Part shown: positions 48,797-61,168 of the stretch, one piece after another
Layout of the letters: each line of letters starts with the position of its first letter
Position numbering within the stretch: position 1 is the stretch's first letter
Assembly: GCA_023525975.1 (NCBI GenBank)
Contig: CM042025.1
Coordinates: 2,557,001-2,621,000 of the forward strand
Direction: 5' to 3'
DNA: 64,000 bases
Source: Smallanthus sonchifolius
Taxonomy: Eukaryota > Streptophyta > Magnoliopsida > Asterales > Asteraceae
Translations under genes and position numbers: made by a program
The notes under the pieces: model-generated
Databases searched by the model: none
What the model was told of the DNA's origin: nothing
The model's input: the letters and a program-made list of their open reading frames with translations, nothing else

Positions 48797-49136
48797 CCGG
48801 AGTCTTAAACCCAAGTGGAGAATTGAGTACAGAGCCCTTTTTAACATTAACTACAGGTAATTAGTATGGTTTAATTATAAGGGCTTTTAAAATAAAGTTA
48901 ACTACGGGTGCTAAAAAGACATATGTATCCACTAAATATCTTTTATCTAAGCTTTAAATGTATGGGTTAATTGGTAATTAGTAGAGTTTAATTATAGATA
49001 GGGGTTAGAAGGTAATTCTACATATTTTATGCATTGCCATTGTGTACACTATGCAAAAAGAAATGTAGAAGGTGTCTTAAATTTTAAAGTAAATTACTTC
49101 CATATCCTTCCAATACCTATTATATAGTAGTATAGA

Positions 49137-51102
49137 TATATATTTAGTCATTTACGACAAAAAAAAATATATTATAAATTGTTAAAAAAATTATATTATA
49201 TTTTAAATAAAATTATGAATAAAAGAAAAAAAATATTGTACATGGTAGACACCGTGATTATAAACAGAGGATGCAATATCTTTGAAAAACAAAGAAATTA
49301 TATCACCTCAAGACTTTTCTTCTTAGAAAGTGGGTTTCTTAAAAGAAATGAGTTAAAACTTTTTAACCGTAATTGATAGATAATATAATTTGATGTTAAG
49401 TTTTAATCAAGAAGTTTGTATCTCATAGTGTAAAAACACCGTTGATATAAACACTTTGTTTGTTGTCCGTTTGCCTTCTATTTCAATGTAAAAAAAAAGT
49501 TTTTATTAAAATGAAATTTGAACAAATTTCATTTTAAAAGAAAAATATACCAACATGTAAGAAATCGTTCCAAATAAATAAGTCTTGTAATTTTATCGCG
49601 TTGTAATCTTCATGATACTACAAAATAAATAAACATCTGCGTCAAAATCTAACTTATTAAATATTTAAGGATAAATATAAATAACTTTGAGAGGTATGAG
49701 AGTATCATGTAGTCACTCAGTTTACACATAAATATATATATATATATCCAAAATCCCGTGTCAGCAATAGTGTCCCGTGACCACCTTGCACCCCCCCCCC
49801 TACTTGATTCCCTTTCTATTTATAACTCGACTGATACAACTCAAGGCAGTGGCAAAGCTTAAACAAAAACGCAGGGGGACTGAGATTTTTTTTTCCAATC
49901 AGGGGGGACCGAAACTATAAAATTTTCGGCCGAATACGTATAAATTAACACTACTGAGCGAAAAGTCGGGGGGGGTTACCCATCACTAAGCTGCGCCCAT
50001 GACTCTAGGTGGACCACATAGGCCTTAAATTGGATCGATTAGTTCGAGTTGAGTTGGACCCGAAAATTGGTTCTTTCGACTCACCGGTCAAGCGATCAAT
50101 CAACAGCTTGACCCGAAAATCATTTGGTGATCAATCAAGAGTTCAAGAGGAGGCAAATATTAATGGGTTCCATCGATTCAATTCTGGTTTTCATTGACAT
50201 CTGGTTCATTGAAAACTGACTGGTTTATTTGTATCCGATTCGTTAACTCTGTAACTAATATGGTAGTTGACCAAGTAATGTGGGGACTCGATAGTGAGTG
50301 AGCAAAAACTAACCACCAATGAGAGAAATCATGCGTGCCTGATTCATTTCCAAGTCCCCCACATGAGTGCTCTCGAAGGAACTTCTTTGCCACAATCTAA
50401 AGAATTTGGCCCAATCTATCAAGAATCCGCTTTACCAATGATTTTTTTTTCCTCCAGGATAAATTGCAATAGAAGTCATTATACAAAATGGTGATTTCTG
50501 TTTAGAGTATAATATTTTGTTTATAGCACGCTAGGAAATGAAAATAATCAGGTTTTGAATTTGATATAGCCCGTGTATTAAATGGGTAAACCCGTACGCA
50601 ACCTATATAATAAAAGGGTTAACCCAAACAGGATCCGTTTAAAAAGGGATAACCCTTTCGTTAACCCATTGAAGTTTGAGGAATTTTTAAAAATCTCATA
50701 TTTAGATTTTAGAGAGATTTATTTAAGCATTTCAACTTGCATCATCCTAGTTTTGCAACTCAAGTTAGAAACGTTCATCTAGGGTTGTGCACTGACGGAT
50801 TTAATCCGGATAGTTCCAATGTGAAGGCTTATTAAAGTTGGCTATTCTTTTTTACCGTGTATAATTTACCTCATTGGATTGAAACAAATGTATGTTTATC
50901 TTTCGTTAGTCATTCTTAGAAAAAATATTTTAGGACAAAATATAGACATGTTTCTTCAGTCTTAAATAGACGGGTTGAAGGAGTTGTATACTTGTATGAG
51001 TGTGGCGCTCTTACGTATGATGCTTATCATAGGGATAATTTAATGATAAAAGTTATATACTTATATTACTATAGACTGTCATTGACTTCTTTGCTTATGC
51101 AA
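49137..51102. other. No gene; AT-rich spacer with one MITE
   Basis: It contains a TA run and a C10 run (49735-49800), the hAT MITE at 49847, and GC-richer phrases near 50030-50120 and 50580-50660 with repeated AACCCG/GGGTTAACCC words. No coding sequence was recognised. Confidence 0.45.
49847..50001. mobile_element. hAT-type MITE, CAGTGGCGAAGCTT family, copy 2
   Basis: Termini are CAGTGGCAAAGCTT and AGCTGCGCCCATG. The flanking 8-mers ACTCAAGG and ACTCTAGG agree at seven of eight positions. The core phrase GCCGAATACGTATAAATTAA is shared with the copy at 30518. Confidence 0.85.
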
Positions 51103-53584
51103 TGTTGTGTGGTTGTATTTGTAATATAAATGTATTCGAAGTTTAAAGCACTTAACTTTCATTTAAAACATACAACGGAAGTCTTTCTCAAAATAGTATT
51201 TGTCCTTTAAGCTTATTACCGTTCTTAACTTTACCTTACGAATGCGTGCACACCAATCCGAGTAGCACCGCTCCAAAGCCAAGATACCTTGTCACGTAAA
51301 CCCACCTGCAAAACAATATAACGTACATACAAAGTCAGCTACGCTGAGTGAGTTTTAATAGTTTAGTTTTAACAAAAAACATTCTCGCCACAAATATCGT
51401 TTATGATCAACTCAGGACATCCCGGTCCTTAATGAAAACAACTTATCATTTAATAACATATTCCCCATAAGGGTCCAACAACCCAAAACTCAACTCAAAT
51501 CTATAACCCAGTAAGTCTTTCCGACATGGATCGAGCTTACTACACTAACTTGTAATTCACCGCGCACATTGACACGATATCTAGTTAAAACAACCAACTC
51601 CTAATCATAGACCCGTATACCCCTAACAATGCCTCTTACAAGGGCTACAACATAGTAGTCGTAAACACGACCTCGTTCCCACACCACCGTCAATCCCTTG
51701 CTTAACATCAAAGCAATAACATCACAACACATTAGTTATCAATAAACACTTACATGCAATATAAATCAAATATGAATGTACACAACAATTACCTCGTCAC
51801 AACCGCCCTCGCCAGGGCTTTCATCACGCCCCGAGCTCATCATTGCCCCCAAAGTCAATTCACATCATTACCCGTCGTATCACAAGGACAACGACACAAA
51901 TACACACAACATCAAGCATATAACGAATAACATCATACCAGCACTCACATAACTCGTTAACTAAGCATAAACCACGCACGGGTTCCCATGCCAACACCAC
52001 CTAGATATAGCCATAACATGCCTAATATCATTTCCCGACTCATCCCGACTAACTCATGGCACGACACACACCAATCATCCTAATTCCCAGTTCACACAAC
52101 CTAAGGACTCCACATAGACCCTTAGTTTCATTATTACATAATGATCTCATACAACGCTTCAGGTTTAAATCATAACTCGTAATACGTTCGTTTAATAGGA
52201 TAAAACACGCGAGTATGTATAGTAGCCCCAAAAAAGAAAAAAATAGTAAAAAGGGGGATTATAAACTCACCGGTTATGAAGATCCAAGTCTTGCTCTACG
52301 ACCGTCCTCTCACTCGGAACCCGAACCTTTCAACGTACGTTTTCATGGTCAGATTTCGTACTAATCTAAAGCTGAATATTGTATAATTAAAGCTAAACCC
52401 CAACGCTCGTCTTATCAGCTCGTTAACCATTCTCCGCAAAACCTTAGTCTCATGGGTTTACGTATTATATAGTTTCCGAACCGCTTAGGACTCGCGTGTC
52501 CAAACCCGAGCGCCCCAGCATGCACGTATGTGTGCCATGCAAATCCCTAGCCATCTTCATCTCGTAATTACCGACTCGTAACGGATCATTTTCCCGTTTA
52601 GAAACCGTAAGCTCGAACCGGGTTTCATGCATGCATGTACGTGCCATGCAAACCAAATATCCCCATGCAAAACCCTAGCTCCACCGAGCTCGTCCATGCC
52701 CCACCACGGCACCCCTGCCACCGTCGGGTTCCACCTCTCGTCGAAGATATCGTAATTCCCGTCCTTCGTCTTCCCTTGTTGTGCACTACCCTAGTCGGCT
52801 CCCCACCATGAATCGTCCTAACACCACCATCGTGATCTATGCCGTATTCAACTCTAGCCGGACGGACCTCGACACCGTACTCCACCGGTCACCACCATCG
52901 AGTGCCACCACATCCGCCACCGCAGCCGCATCCGTCCCCCCTCTTCCTCTTCCCCCGGCAGTCGGCCATCAACCCTTACGGGTCATCACGGCTCGTCGTA
53001 TCTACACCATGTAGCCTCCATGGTCACCACTCCGCCCGGCGCCCACTATGATCCTCGTCCCTGTACCGCTCCACCACCACCCTCGTCGTCGTCCTCTCCT
53101 TCACCCGTGATCACCACCACAACCTGCCACCCTCTTCCCTTCGTCTCTGCCGCTAGTCGTGACCACAACCCCAAACCCTAATCGGGTTTCTCACAACACC
53201 AACGTAAACAAAAGCGTAAAAGGAGTGTACTAGGATTACCTTGCTTGACGTGAAGTTTCCACTCGAATTCTTTGTAAACTCTCCTCCTTCGGTCACCCCT
53301 CTCTCCCTTTGTCTCTCTCCTTGCCGTCGAGTACTCCACCTAGGCCGAATGGCCTAGGGTTTGTGACTTATGTGGTATTTAAACCTCCCAATGTTTCGTT
53401 CGGGTCCCTCTTAATCTGTCTCGTACATTTTACTCCCGAACTATCATTTTATACGACTAACCGAATCTTTTCCGTTGTTCAAAATGCGCCTTAAACGACT
53501 AATCTTATAAATCCTCTTATTTAATAAAGAGTTGGGTCGCCTCCTAGCTCAAACCATTGTTATACGAATTTTCGAGATGTTACA
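51103..53584 (+). mobile_element. Gypsy-type LTR related to those at 22982 and 61169
   Basis: ACACCAATCCGAGTA, GCCAAGATAC and AAAGTCAGCTACGCTGAGTG occur here in the same order as in the reverse complement of 63.5-63.7 kb. It ends CGAGATGTTACA. The left end (TGTTGTGTGG at 51103) is inferred from the expected length, and no duplication was found. The GC-rich, Pro/Ser-like ORFs at 52.6-53.1 kb are part of the LTR and not genes. Confidence 0.7.
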
Positions 53585-54906
53585 TAAGCGTGACAAGATT
53601 CTGAAAATGGTAAAATTGGAATAGCCTGTCTTTGTTAACTTTTAACAAGTTCCCCCATTTTTTTAAAACAAGCATAACTTTTTTATACGACATTATTTTT
53701 TTTTTAAATTACATCATAAAATCGAACATTTTATTCTCTTTAATTTGAGTATAGTCTTGCTATACTTTTATTTAAAAAAAATGTTTTTTTTAAATGTCGA
53801 TGTGTTGTGCGCATAACATGCGTGATTATGGTCATGTGTAATTATATGTATAACATTCGTGATTATGGTCATGCGTTATTATAAAACATACGTGATTATG
53901 GTCATGCGTAAATATCATTTTAAACATGTGTTATTATTATAACGCGAACGGATATACCACTTGTCCACTGAACACGTGTCGCATGTTAGGGCCTTCGTAC
54001 GCTAAAAACTATTTGTACAATAACCGGCCTCTATATATGTGTGTGTGTATATATATATATAAGAATTTGAGTCATATTCTATAAATATCAATACGTCATT
54101 ATGTCGTGTTTATTTTTATCTACGTTTTGATATAAAATTTGTAAGAATTTGAGTCACATTCTATAAATATTTTTATAAACCGAAAACAACTTAGTTTTTA
54201 TAAAGTTTATACCGAAAACAACAAGTGTATATTTGAATTTATATAAAACAATTTATACATATATAAAATAATATTTTAAAATAAAAAATTAAAAAATAAC
54301 AAAATAATTACTTTAGGGAACAGTAGAGCTGTAAATTTAGGGCTTAATAATTTTAATGATAATAGTATCTCCGGACATACCCACCCCCCGATAAGGCTAA
54401 CTCCCGGAGGCCGGAACCACACAACATCTTGGGCCCTAAGTAGATGGGTGTTATACCCGGCCCAAAACCTGTATACCTATTGGCTATTATTAGGATTTAG
54501 GAATATAGATTTTTTTTACGACACGATCAACACAAATCACAATAAGACTCAAACCAACGAAGGTAATACATGGGCCTAACACAGTCCCTTCAAAACATAT
54601 TTTATCACATAAAAGTAACTATAAATGCAACTTGGGAGTGATTAATTTTGAGTTCGGCTCATTTTAAACTCTACTAATGATTAATTTTTTAATTTAGAGG
54701 TTGAATCATTTACTATTTATTAATTATTTTATTTGTATACATATATAATTTTGTATATATTTATAATAATAATTTTGTATATATAATAAAATATATATTA
54801 TTTGCCTATTTTTATTATATTTCTATAAGTAATAGATTCATTTATGCTTCCGAGCCTAGTGAAGCTCGATATATCAAGCTTGTGCTTAGGCTTGTTTATT
54901 AAATAA
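53585..54906. other. No gene; repeats
   Basis: GTGATTATGGTCATGCGT is repeated about three times at 53820-53910. TG/TA dinucleotide runs lie at 54035-54062. AGTTCGGCTC/AAGCTCG words at 54640-54900 match the AGCTCG-rich dispersed family. No coding sequence was seen. Confidence 0.45.
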
Positions 54907-55261
54907 CTAGTGTTAGAACCCGTGTATTACACGAGACTGATTAAACGATACAATGTGAAATAAAAAAAATACAGAATATAATTCACAAATATGTAAATAA
55001 CATCATTTGCATTACACACAATTGATAATTCACTTATACTATCGGGTTTAATATTATTTGGTTGCTCTGCCATTAGATTTATTATATGATTTCTAAACAA
55101 GACTGTCTTTTGTTGCACACAAATCCTACTTTTCTCAACAAATGGGTCAAGAATGACCCAAAGTAAAGCAAAATACCTTATCATGGTGACACACTAAGAA
55201 AGCAAAATAGATAATTAGATATAAGAATAAATGTGGAGGGCCAACTTAAATGCAAGAAATA

Positions 55262-55435
55262 TCACACATTAAGAAATATTCTTATGAAGTCGACATTATA
55301 TCTTGCAACTTCAGCGAAACTCTTAGCCTGTTCTGCAATTTCATAAAGTTCCCTATAGCTTCTCTTTTTATTAAAGATATTTGGAGTTTCTTGTGCTTGA
55401 GGTCCATTTAATGTCTTGATATAGAAAAGATGCAT
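55262..55435 (-). CDS. 57-codon ORF of unknown origin inside the Helitron
   Basis: From ATG at 55435 to TGA at 55262 the minus strand encodes MHLFYIKTLNGPQAQ, later KRSYRELYEIAEQAKSFAEV and ARYNVDFIRIF. The composition looks protein-like (balanced charges, helical pattern), unlike the surrounding DNA. It may be the tail exon of another captured gene. I do not recognise the family, and expression is doubtful. Confidence 0.3.
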   Translation of the reverse strand: MHLFYIKTLNGPQAQETPNIFNKKRSYRELYEIAEQAKSFAEVARYNVDFIRIFLNV

Positions 55436-57599
55436 TTCAAAAACAATTAGGAATGAGTGTTAAATAAAGACCAATAACAAACTAACTTCTTAATTTATCT
55501 ATTTTGATTAAAGATGTATTTTAATAACATTCCACTGATGCAGGTATCAAAGTTATCATATAGAAGAAATAACAAACAAACTACTGGAATATGTCAAACT
55601 CATATGTTCTCTCTTCATTCCCATAAAACCTAAATCATGATTGGTGAAGATAATGTCAAATGAAAAGGTTGAGGGCATAAATGTAAATCAAACAGGTACT
55701 TGGTTTGTCTGGTCATGACAGTGTTCTGTTACTCATATTGCTGAACATGGGGATGTAGTAGAGAGGTATGTGTGTTTAATATTTCTCTTGATGTTATTAC
55801 ATTTAATTAGGTAGTACATTTTTTGTAAATTCATGTATCGAGATGCATGTTTAGTCTCTCTGGATGTTATGACATTTAATTTTTATTTATTTATTTTTGT
55901 AAACTTTAGGTAGGATTAGCTGGCAGCTAGGAAAGTTGTATCCATCTTTCATGTTACTAACCACAAGTAATATTATGTCTTCAAATTCATTATCAACTCA
56001 TATGTGTATTCTTCCTGTATAGACCTTTATTTACGTATGGTAACCATAATATATATTTTTTTAAAAGTTTTTTACTGTATTAAACTATTCATAATTAATA
56101 TATATTAATTTAGTGATAATTTCAGGTATATTTATTATTTGTGGTTACTCTGATTCTCCCTATGGCCTGCTAATGGGCTGACATTCATCTACATATCAGC
56201 AAACATGAGTCATGTGTTACGCATTTTTTTTTAAAAATAACACTTAAAAACATCATCTGAGCCCACTTTGCCCGAATATGGTCTAGCACCAGTTGCCTAC
56301 TTGACAGTCAAAGAAAGTAAAAAAAAATGTACAACATATGTAAAGGAGAGTACTTATATAATCTTTATATCACATGTTGATTAGCATCAAAAATAGGTAA
56401 GAATACATCAATATTATAGTTCATCTTGTTATGAAGAATTGAAGTTAGTCTTTCAAAACCCGTCTAGTATCCACGTGTTTGGCATGCGGAGGTTTCAAGG
56501 AACCATCAGCTTTCTGTTTAACTATGGAATAACAACTTTTTAAAAATAAATGGACACATGAAAGAAAAAAAAAATACGCATGCTTACACATGAGACCAGC
56601 TCCAAGAACTTTTACCTGAATATTTAAGGCACAAAGAGTCAACACAACCCACGTAGGAAAGCTTAAAGTCAAAATTCATATTCAGAAGTATTTAATTGTA
56701 AAAATCAAATTACCATGTTTAGCCCCTTAGAATACTCCTGTAATTTCTCCTATTCAAACCCTTGTACTCATCCATATAAGTCATTCGTTTGATTGAATGA
56801 AGATACAATTTTTGAATCCAATCATCGCTAAACCTGATAGAATAAACATATTATTCCAGATTTCGATTAATGTAGAGTTATCACTATTAACCAACCAACT
56901 CGGTAGAATCACGACCACCAATTATATTAAAGTGTATTTCAGTACATGGCCCACATGGTCCAATGTCACACATCTCCCAGAAATTGTCCTAACACAAGAA
57001 TGAGTGGATCAAAGCAGCTAGTTTTGGTACGGGGCAAAACAGACCAGGACATGTCCACAACTGCTACCCTTGAACCGGTGAAAATGAGAATCAACCTGTT
57101 TATAATCCACTACCTTCTGCTTATGCGCTACTCTATTCACGAATTAGAGATATCTATCCACTATTGTTGTCTCACAAATTAATTCTAGCATCCAAAGTAA
57201 TGAGCAAATCTTTAAAACTATTAAATTACTGATAAAAGAGAGCACTGCCAACAAAACCTGCACTTCATAAACAAAACAAAAAAATTTCAATTAACCTAAA
57301 AACTGTCACTTTTGAAAACCTAAAAACTACTATATTTCACAAATTTACAACTATGAGTAGATTCATAATCCCCAAGTACACATGATATAATCGGAAGAAA
57401 TGAAATTTACCTGATTTGTACATGCAACAAAGTTGCTGCTTAAATTCCAGGGAGTTATTTGATGTTCTCTCTCAATGTGAGATGCAGCAGCTAAAGTAAT
57501 TTCCTCATCAGGCAGCTAGTTAATTGCAGAGGAAAGACCAGCTAGATGAGTCATGCTTATGCCCAAACGTTTCAGCCTATACATGTGAGCCCATGTTGT

Positions 57600-58615
57600 T
57601 CGCCATTTTCGGCCCAGGACCGCTCTTCCGAAAGATTCTACAAAGAACAAACGCCTCCTGCCAGACGATACATAAACATCAAAATAAAAGAAGAGAACAA
57701 ATATATACTGAATCACACCCTGAAGACTTCACACTCTCAAACATCCTGAAGTCTAATTCTTTCAAACATCCTTGACCATGCATGATTCGTCAAGCCTGCC
57801 TCGATAAAATCACACCCAGAAGTCTAATTCTTCCAAACATATGATTACCTTGATGCCTAAGCCATATAACATTCTCATTTACAATTATACCACATGTGCA
57901 TATACGTGTATCAGTTTACGTAAAAACAAAGTACATCTTCCTCACCTAGACAATTCCAGCTCTTTCCAACTCCTGATCAATGAGTCTGTATTGATGCATA
58001 ACCCAGTTTGTTCTCTCACCGTTTGGTGCCCGACCAATATGATACACCAGAGTTTTTTTCATGGCAACCAACTGAGACCTATGGTAAACAGACCGGTCTT
58101 TCCCGATAGTCTTCCAGTACCTTCTATCAGTCGCTCGATTTGTACGCGATCCATTCAGGTATTTCTTATCCAGAACACTAAAAAGGTACCATTCCAGGTC
58201 TCTGGTCTTGAGTCTGGACAAACCTGCACCCAAAATTTGACCAAATAAAATACAATAATAAAAACAATTCAAATCGTCTTTCAAATTCGTTGGCCAAAAC
58301 GTAGAGGATGACATATTAGCCCTATTTTTAACGTACTACCGCTTAGACTCACACAAATTCCATTCACATCGTCAAGATCATCAACAGATTCACAAAATAT
58401 CTAGTTCTAATAACATATTTGATCCGAACGGAATAATTAATCAATGAAACATCGAATTAACGATTCAAATCAATAAACCGATGCAACCACAAACCTAAAA
58501 CTACAACCTCGTATACACAAGCCCTAATTAACACAAAAATTGGACATAAAAAGGAACCGAACTGACCTGGAAGATCCCAGGGCTCGACTTTGTAGGCGTC
58601 AACATCCGAAATAGC
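57600..58615 (-). pseudogene. Captured NAC transcription-factor gene fragment
   Basis: Three exon pieces keep order and phase: 58615-58567 (AISDVDAYKVEPWDLP), 58223-57946 (LSRLKTRDLEWYLFSVLDKK, then GSRTNRATDRRYWKT, LVYHIGRAP and NWVMHQYRLIDQELERAGIV) and 57657-57600 (EAFVLCRIFRKSGPGPK). These are NAC subdomains B (part) to E, closest in wording to the NAC078/NAC082 group. Subdomain A (PGFRFHPTDEEL) is absent. The last codon of the middle exon, expected CAG, is TAG (57948-57946), and a one-base loss follows GPK in the third exon. It is therefore a decayed fragment, lying wholly inside the Helitron. Confidence 0.9.
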
Positions 58616-58630
58616 CTATACTTTGCCCAA

Positions 58631-58870
58631 ACGAATAATCATAAATCGATTTCAATAAATAGAACGGAAATTGAAAAAATAGAACAAAAATAGATATTAC
58701 CTACCGATTGATCAATGATATGATGCACCTGCTAGAACTTCAAAGGGGAAATCATAAGCATGAAGTTAAAACGAATAATCACAGATCGATATAAGAAATA
58801 GAACGGGAATTGGAAAAATCAAACAAAAATAGATAGTACCTACCGTTTGATCAATAATATTATGCAGCCG
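58631..58870. repeat. 140-bp tandem duplication upstream of the NAC fragment
   Basis: ACGAATAATCATAAATCGAT (58631) recurs as ACGAATAATCACAGATCGAT at 58771. Both copies continue through ATAGAACGG, AGATA.TACCTACCG and TTGATCAAT to ATGATGCA/TTATGCAG. Each unit contains the same splice-like ACCTACC. Confidence 0.8.
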
Positions 58871-59136
58871 CTAGATCTTCTTTTTGGAAAATGAGATGCG
58901 ATGAAGAGAGGAGAGGGCAATTAGGGTTTCTGCATATTGATAGAAAATGGAAGGATGAATCTGTTGTAGCGGGTTAAAAGAATAAGTAGTATCCAAATTG
59001 TTAGATCCGAATCTGGTTTAGGTCCGCGAGTTTTGTCGAAATGGGTATTGTGTTATTTGGGCGGGTAAAATTCTTGAGCTGAATTGTGGAGGTGTCATGT
59101 GTCCCTCAATTTTACTTGTTTATTATGTAGGATAGA

Positions 59137-60841
59137 TGCTCGAGCTCGGTTTAAGTTCGTTTAAGCTTGATTAAACTTAAGCTTTTAATGAACTAATCAC
59201 GACTAGCTCGGCTCGTTACTTTCCTGATTACAACTTCACGTTAAATCATCATAAAGTTTAAAAATAGCATTTGATTTAGTGAACAATAAGGTTCCGAATA
59301 TTAAATCAAGTCTTTCTCATATACTCATATAGTAAGAGAATCACTTTTGAGTTGTTCGTGTTTGTGTCCAGATGTTCTTTAGATGCAACAAAAACAAAAT
59401 TTATTTTCTATTTTTTTCTGATGATTCGTTGGATCATTTTGTGTGCATCATCTAAGTTATCATTCAGTGTTAATTGTATAAATGACTCCTGTAGGTTGTT
59501 CATTTTACACGTTTAGTCCCCAAGGTTTAAAAATTATAAATTTAGCCTAATATTTTATGACTTTGTTTCAAATTTAGCCCCTGAGTTTAGTTTATTTAGT
59601 TTTTAACGCTAAAGTAACCTAATATGAGGGCATATTTGTCATTTTTTGTATTACTTTATAGATTTTCACTTTGTAGTTTACTTTAACGTTAAAAACTACA
59701 AAGGTTAACTTAAACTTAGGAGCTAAATTCGCAACAAAGTCATAAAACATTGAGCCAAAATTGCAATTTTAAACCTTGGGGGCTAAACATGCAAAACTAA
59801 CAAACCACAGGGGCAATCATCAAATGTTTTACTATTATGATAGATTTGTTTATTTACTATCTGATATAATATTTTTGATCGACTTAACAATTATTTCACA
59901 AGTTTCACATTTGTTCTTCTTTTTTACAAGTTATGGTAGCGCTTGTTCGTTCCAACTTGCGAGTTGGAGTGTTGGACCATATAGCTTGGGCGAAGGTTTG
60001 GGTTATTTCGTAAATAATATGTAATCTTTACTAAGAATTAATAATTAAGTATAGGTAAGGAAACTTGATTTGATGAGCTTCCTTGTGAGAAACTTGATCT
60101 TCTATTTGACATGCTATGAAATAGTTATGTGTTAGAAGTGTAATTGTGTAAATATTAGTATTTAGTGAATCCATAAAAGTTTAATTTTGAAAGATTTAGT
60201 TTAAGAGGATTATGGATTCAAGGTGTATGGAAGTTTTTCACTTAAGTCGTTAAAAAATGCTCATGTTTGAAAGACAAGAATTTTAAAGAAACAACCTAAA
60301 GATTTGAAGTTAAGAATTTTATTGGTTAAGCTTTCTTTTGATTTCTTAAGAGCTTCAAAAAGGTTTTCTTCTTTGAGAGTGATTAGAGTGTAGGTGAGTT
60401 GTGTGTGTTAATTCAAGAACTAGCAAATGTATTATATAGAGATCAAAAGATCTTGAAACTTTGATTTATTCTTTGGATTATAGTATAGATTTGATTTGAA
60501 ATATTAGATTTGAAATGTTAGTGTTTAGGTGTTATAAAAAAGTATCTTGAATGGGAAAATGGTGGATTCTATAGAAGAGAGACTTAAAGTTGATGGAGTG
60601 TAAGTTGGTAGGTAGGAGGAAATGAGTCAAAAAGATGGTCAAAATCAGATTTGGGTTTCCCTAGTGGAGATCGGCTGGCCACGTGCCGCCACTATTTTGT
60701 CAAAATTTTATTCTGTGTTTCAAAATTCCAGCCAGTAACCCCGGTCGACCACCCATCGACCGCTGGGACTTCGGTCCTTTTTCTCGTCTCGTTTTTAGCT
60801 TTTAATTGCTTGTTATGCTCATTGATTATGTTCTAACATTC
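59137..60841. other. No gene; MITE and AT-rich spacer
   Basis: AGCTCG-rich words lie at 59137-59215, and a long-inverted-repeat element at about 59482-59820. The rest is AT-rich, with a GC-richer patch at 60660-60780 that probably belongs to the 3' region of the Copia relic to its right. Confidence 0.4.
59482..59820. mobile_element. MITE with long inverted repeats
   Basis: The left arm ATGACTCCTGTAGGTTGTTC followed by GTTTAGTCCCCAAGGTTTAA is mirrored at the right (reverse complement: CCCCTGTGGTTTGTTAG, then GTTTAGCCCCCAAGGTTTAA). Arms are over 100 bp and the loop is short, so a single strand would fold into a long hairpin. Duplication was not resolved. Confidence 0.7.
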
Positions 60842-61168
60842 CTAGGCCTGTTCGCATGATGTTAAATGATTCGCTTTAAGTGGTTTTGTGAATATATCCG
60901 CTATATTTTCATGGGAAGACACACTAAGTAATGATATGTTTCCTTTTTACACATTATCTTTAAGGAAGTGATGTCTAAAATCCATATGCTTAGTCCTAGA
61001 ATATAATATAGATTCTTACTAAGATCCATAACAATTTTATTATCATAAAATATAGGAATGTTTAGAGCACTTACCTCATACTCGATAAACGTTTGTTTCA
61101 TCCATAGTGCTTGTGCACATTCTAAACCAGAGGCAGCATATTCCGCTTCGGTTGTTGATAAAGCCACC
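60842..61168 (-). pseudogene. Copia RNase H relic, part distal to the solo LTR
   Basis: The minus strand reads VALSTTEAEYAASGLECAQA, then LWMKQTF, then FYDNKIVMDLSKN, and after frameshifts ENIADIFTKPL before a TAG stop (60844-60842). These are RNase H and the C-terminal end of Copia pol. Its 5' continuation lies at 63818, on the far side of the inserted LTR. Confidence 0.88.

Larger units (their letters stand above)
43214..49136 (-). mobile_element. 5.9-kb non-autonomous Helitron with captured gene fragments
   Basis: On the minus strand the 5' end is A|TCTATACTACTATATAATAG (49136) and the 3' end is CTAG|T (43217-43214). About 13 nt before the end is a short hairpin, CCAC(C)GC-GAA-GCGTGG. The A/T insertion and absence of a duplication fit Helitrons. 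It has no Rep/helicase. It carries exon-like pieces of at least three different host genes, all on the same strand (MOR1-like, M24 peptidase, aldolase), plus unidentified ones and local repeats. The two ends could in principle belong to different elements; an empty site would settle this. Confidence 0.75.
54907..59136 (-). mobile_element. 4.2-kb non-autonomous Helitron with captured NAC gene fragments
   Basis: On the minus strand it starts A|TCTATCCTACATAATAAAC (59136) and ends CTAG|T (54910-54907). The hairpin CTCGTGT-AAT-ACACGGG lies 12 nt upstream. The last 18 nt (ACACGGGTTCTAACACTAG) nearly match those of the 698-bp Helitron, so they are one family. No Rep/helicase is present. The cargo includes NAC exons, a leader-like sequence near the 5' end and a 57-codon ORF. 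Confidence 0.78.

Noticed and set aside
52625..53051. Several GC-rich ORFs on both strands
   Set aside because: They lie inside the gypsy-type LTR; Pro/Thr/Ser-rich composition on one strand and Gly/Arg on the other reflects base composition.
57841..58248. 135-codon plus-strand ORF
   Set aside because: It is the antisense shadow of the NAC exon at 58223-57946.
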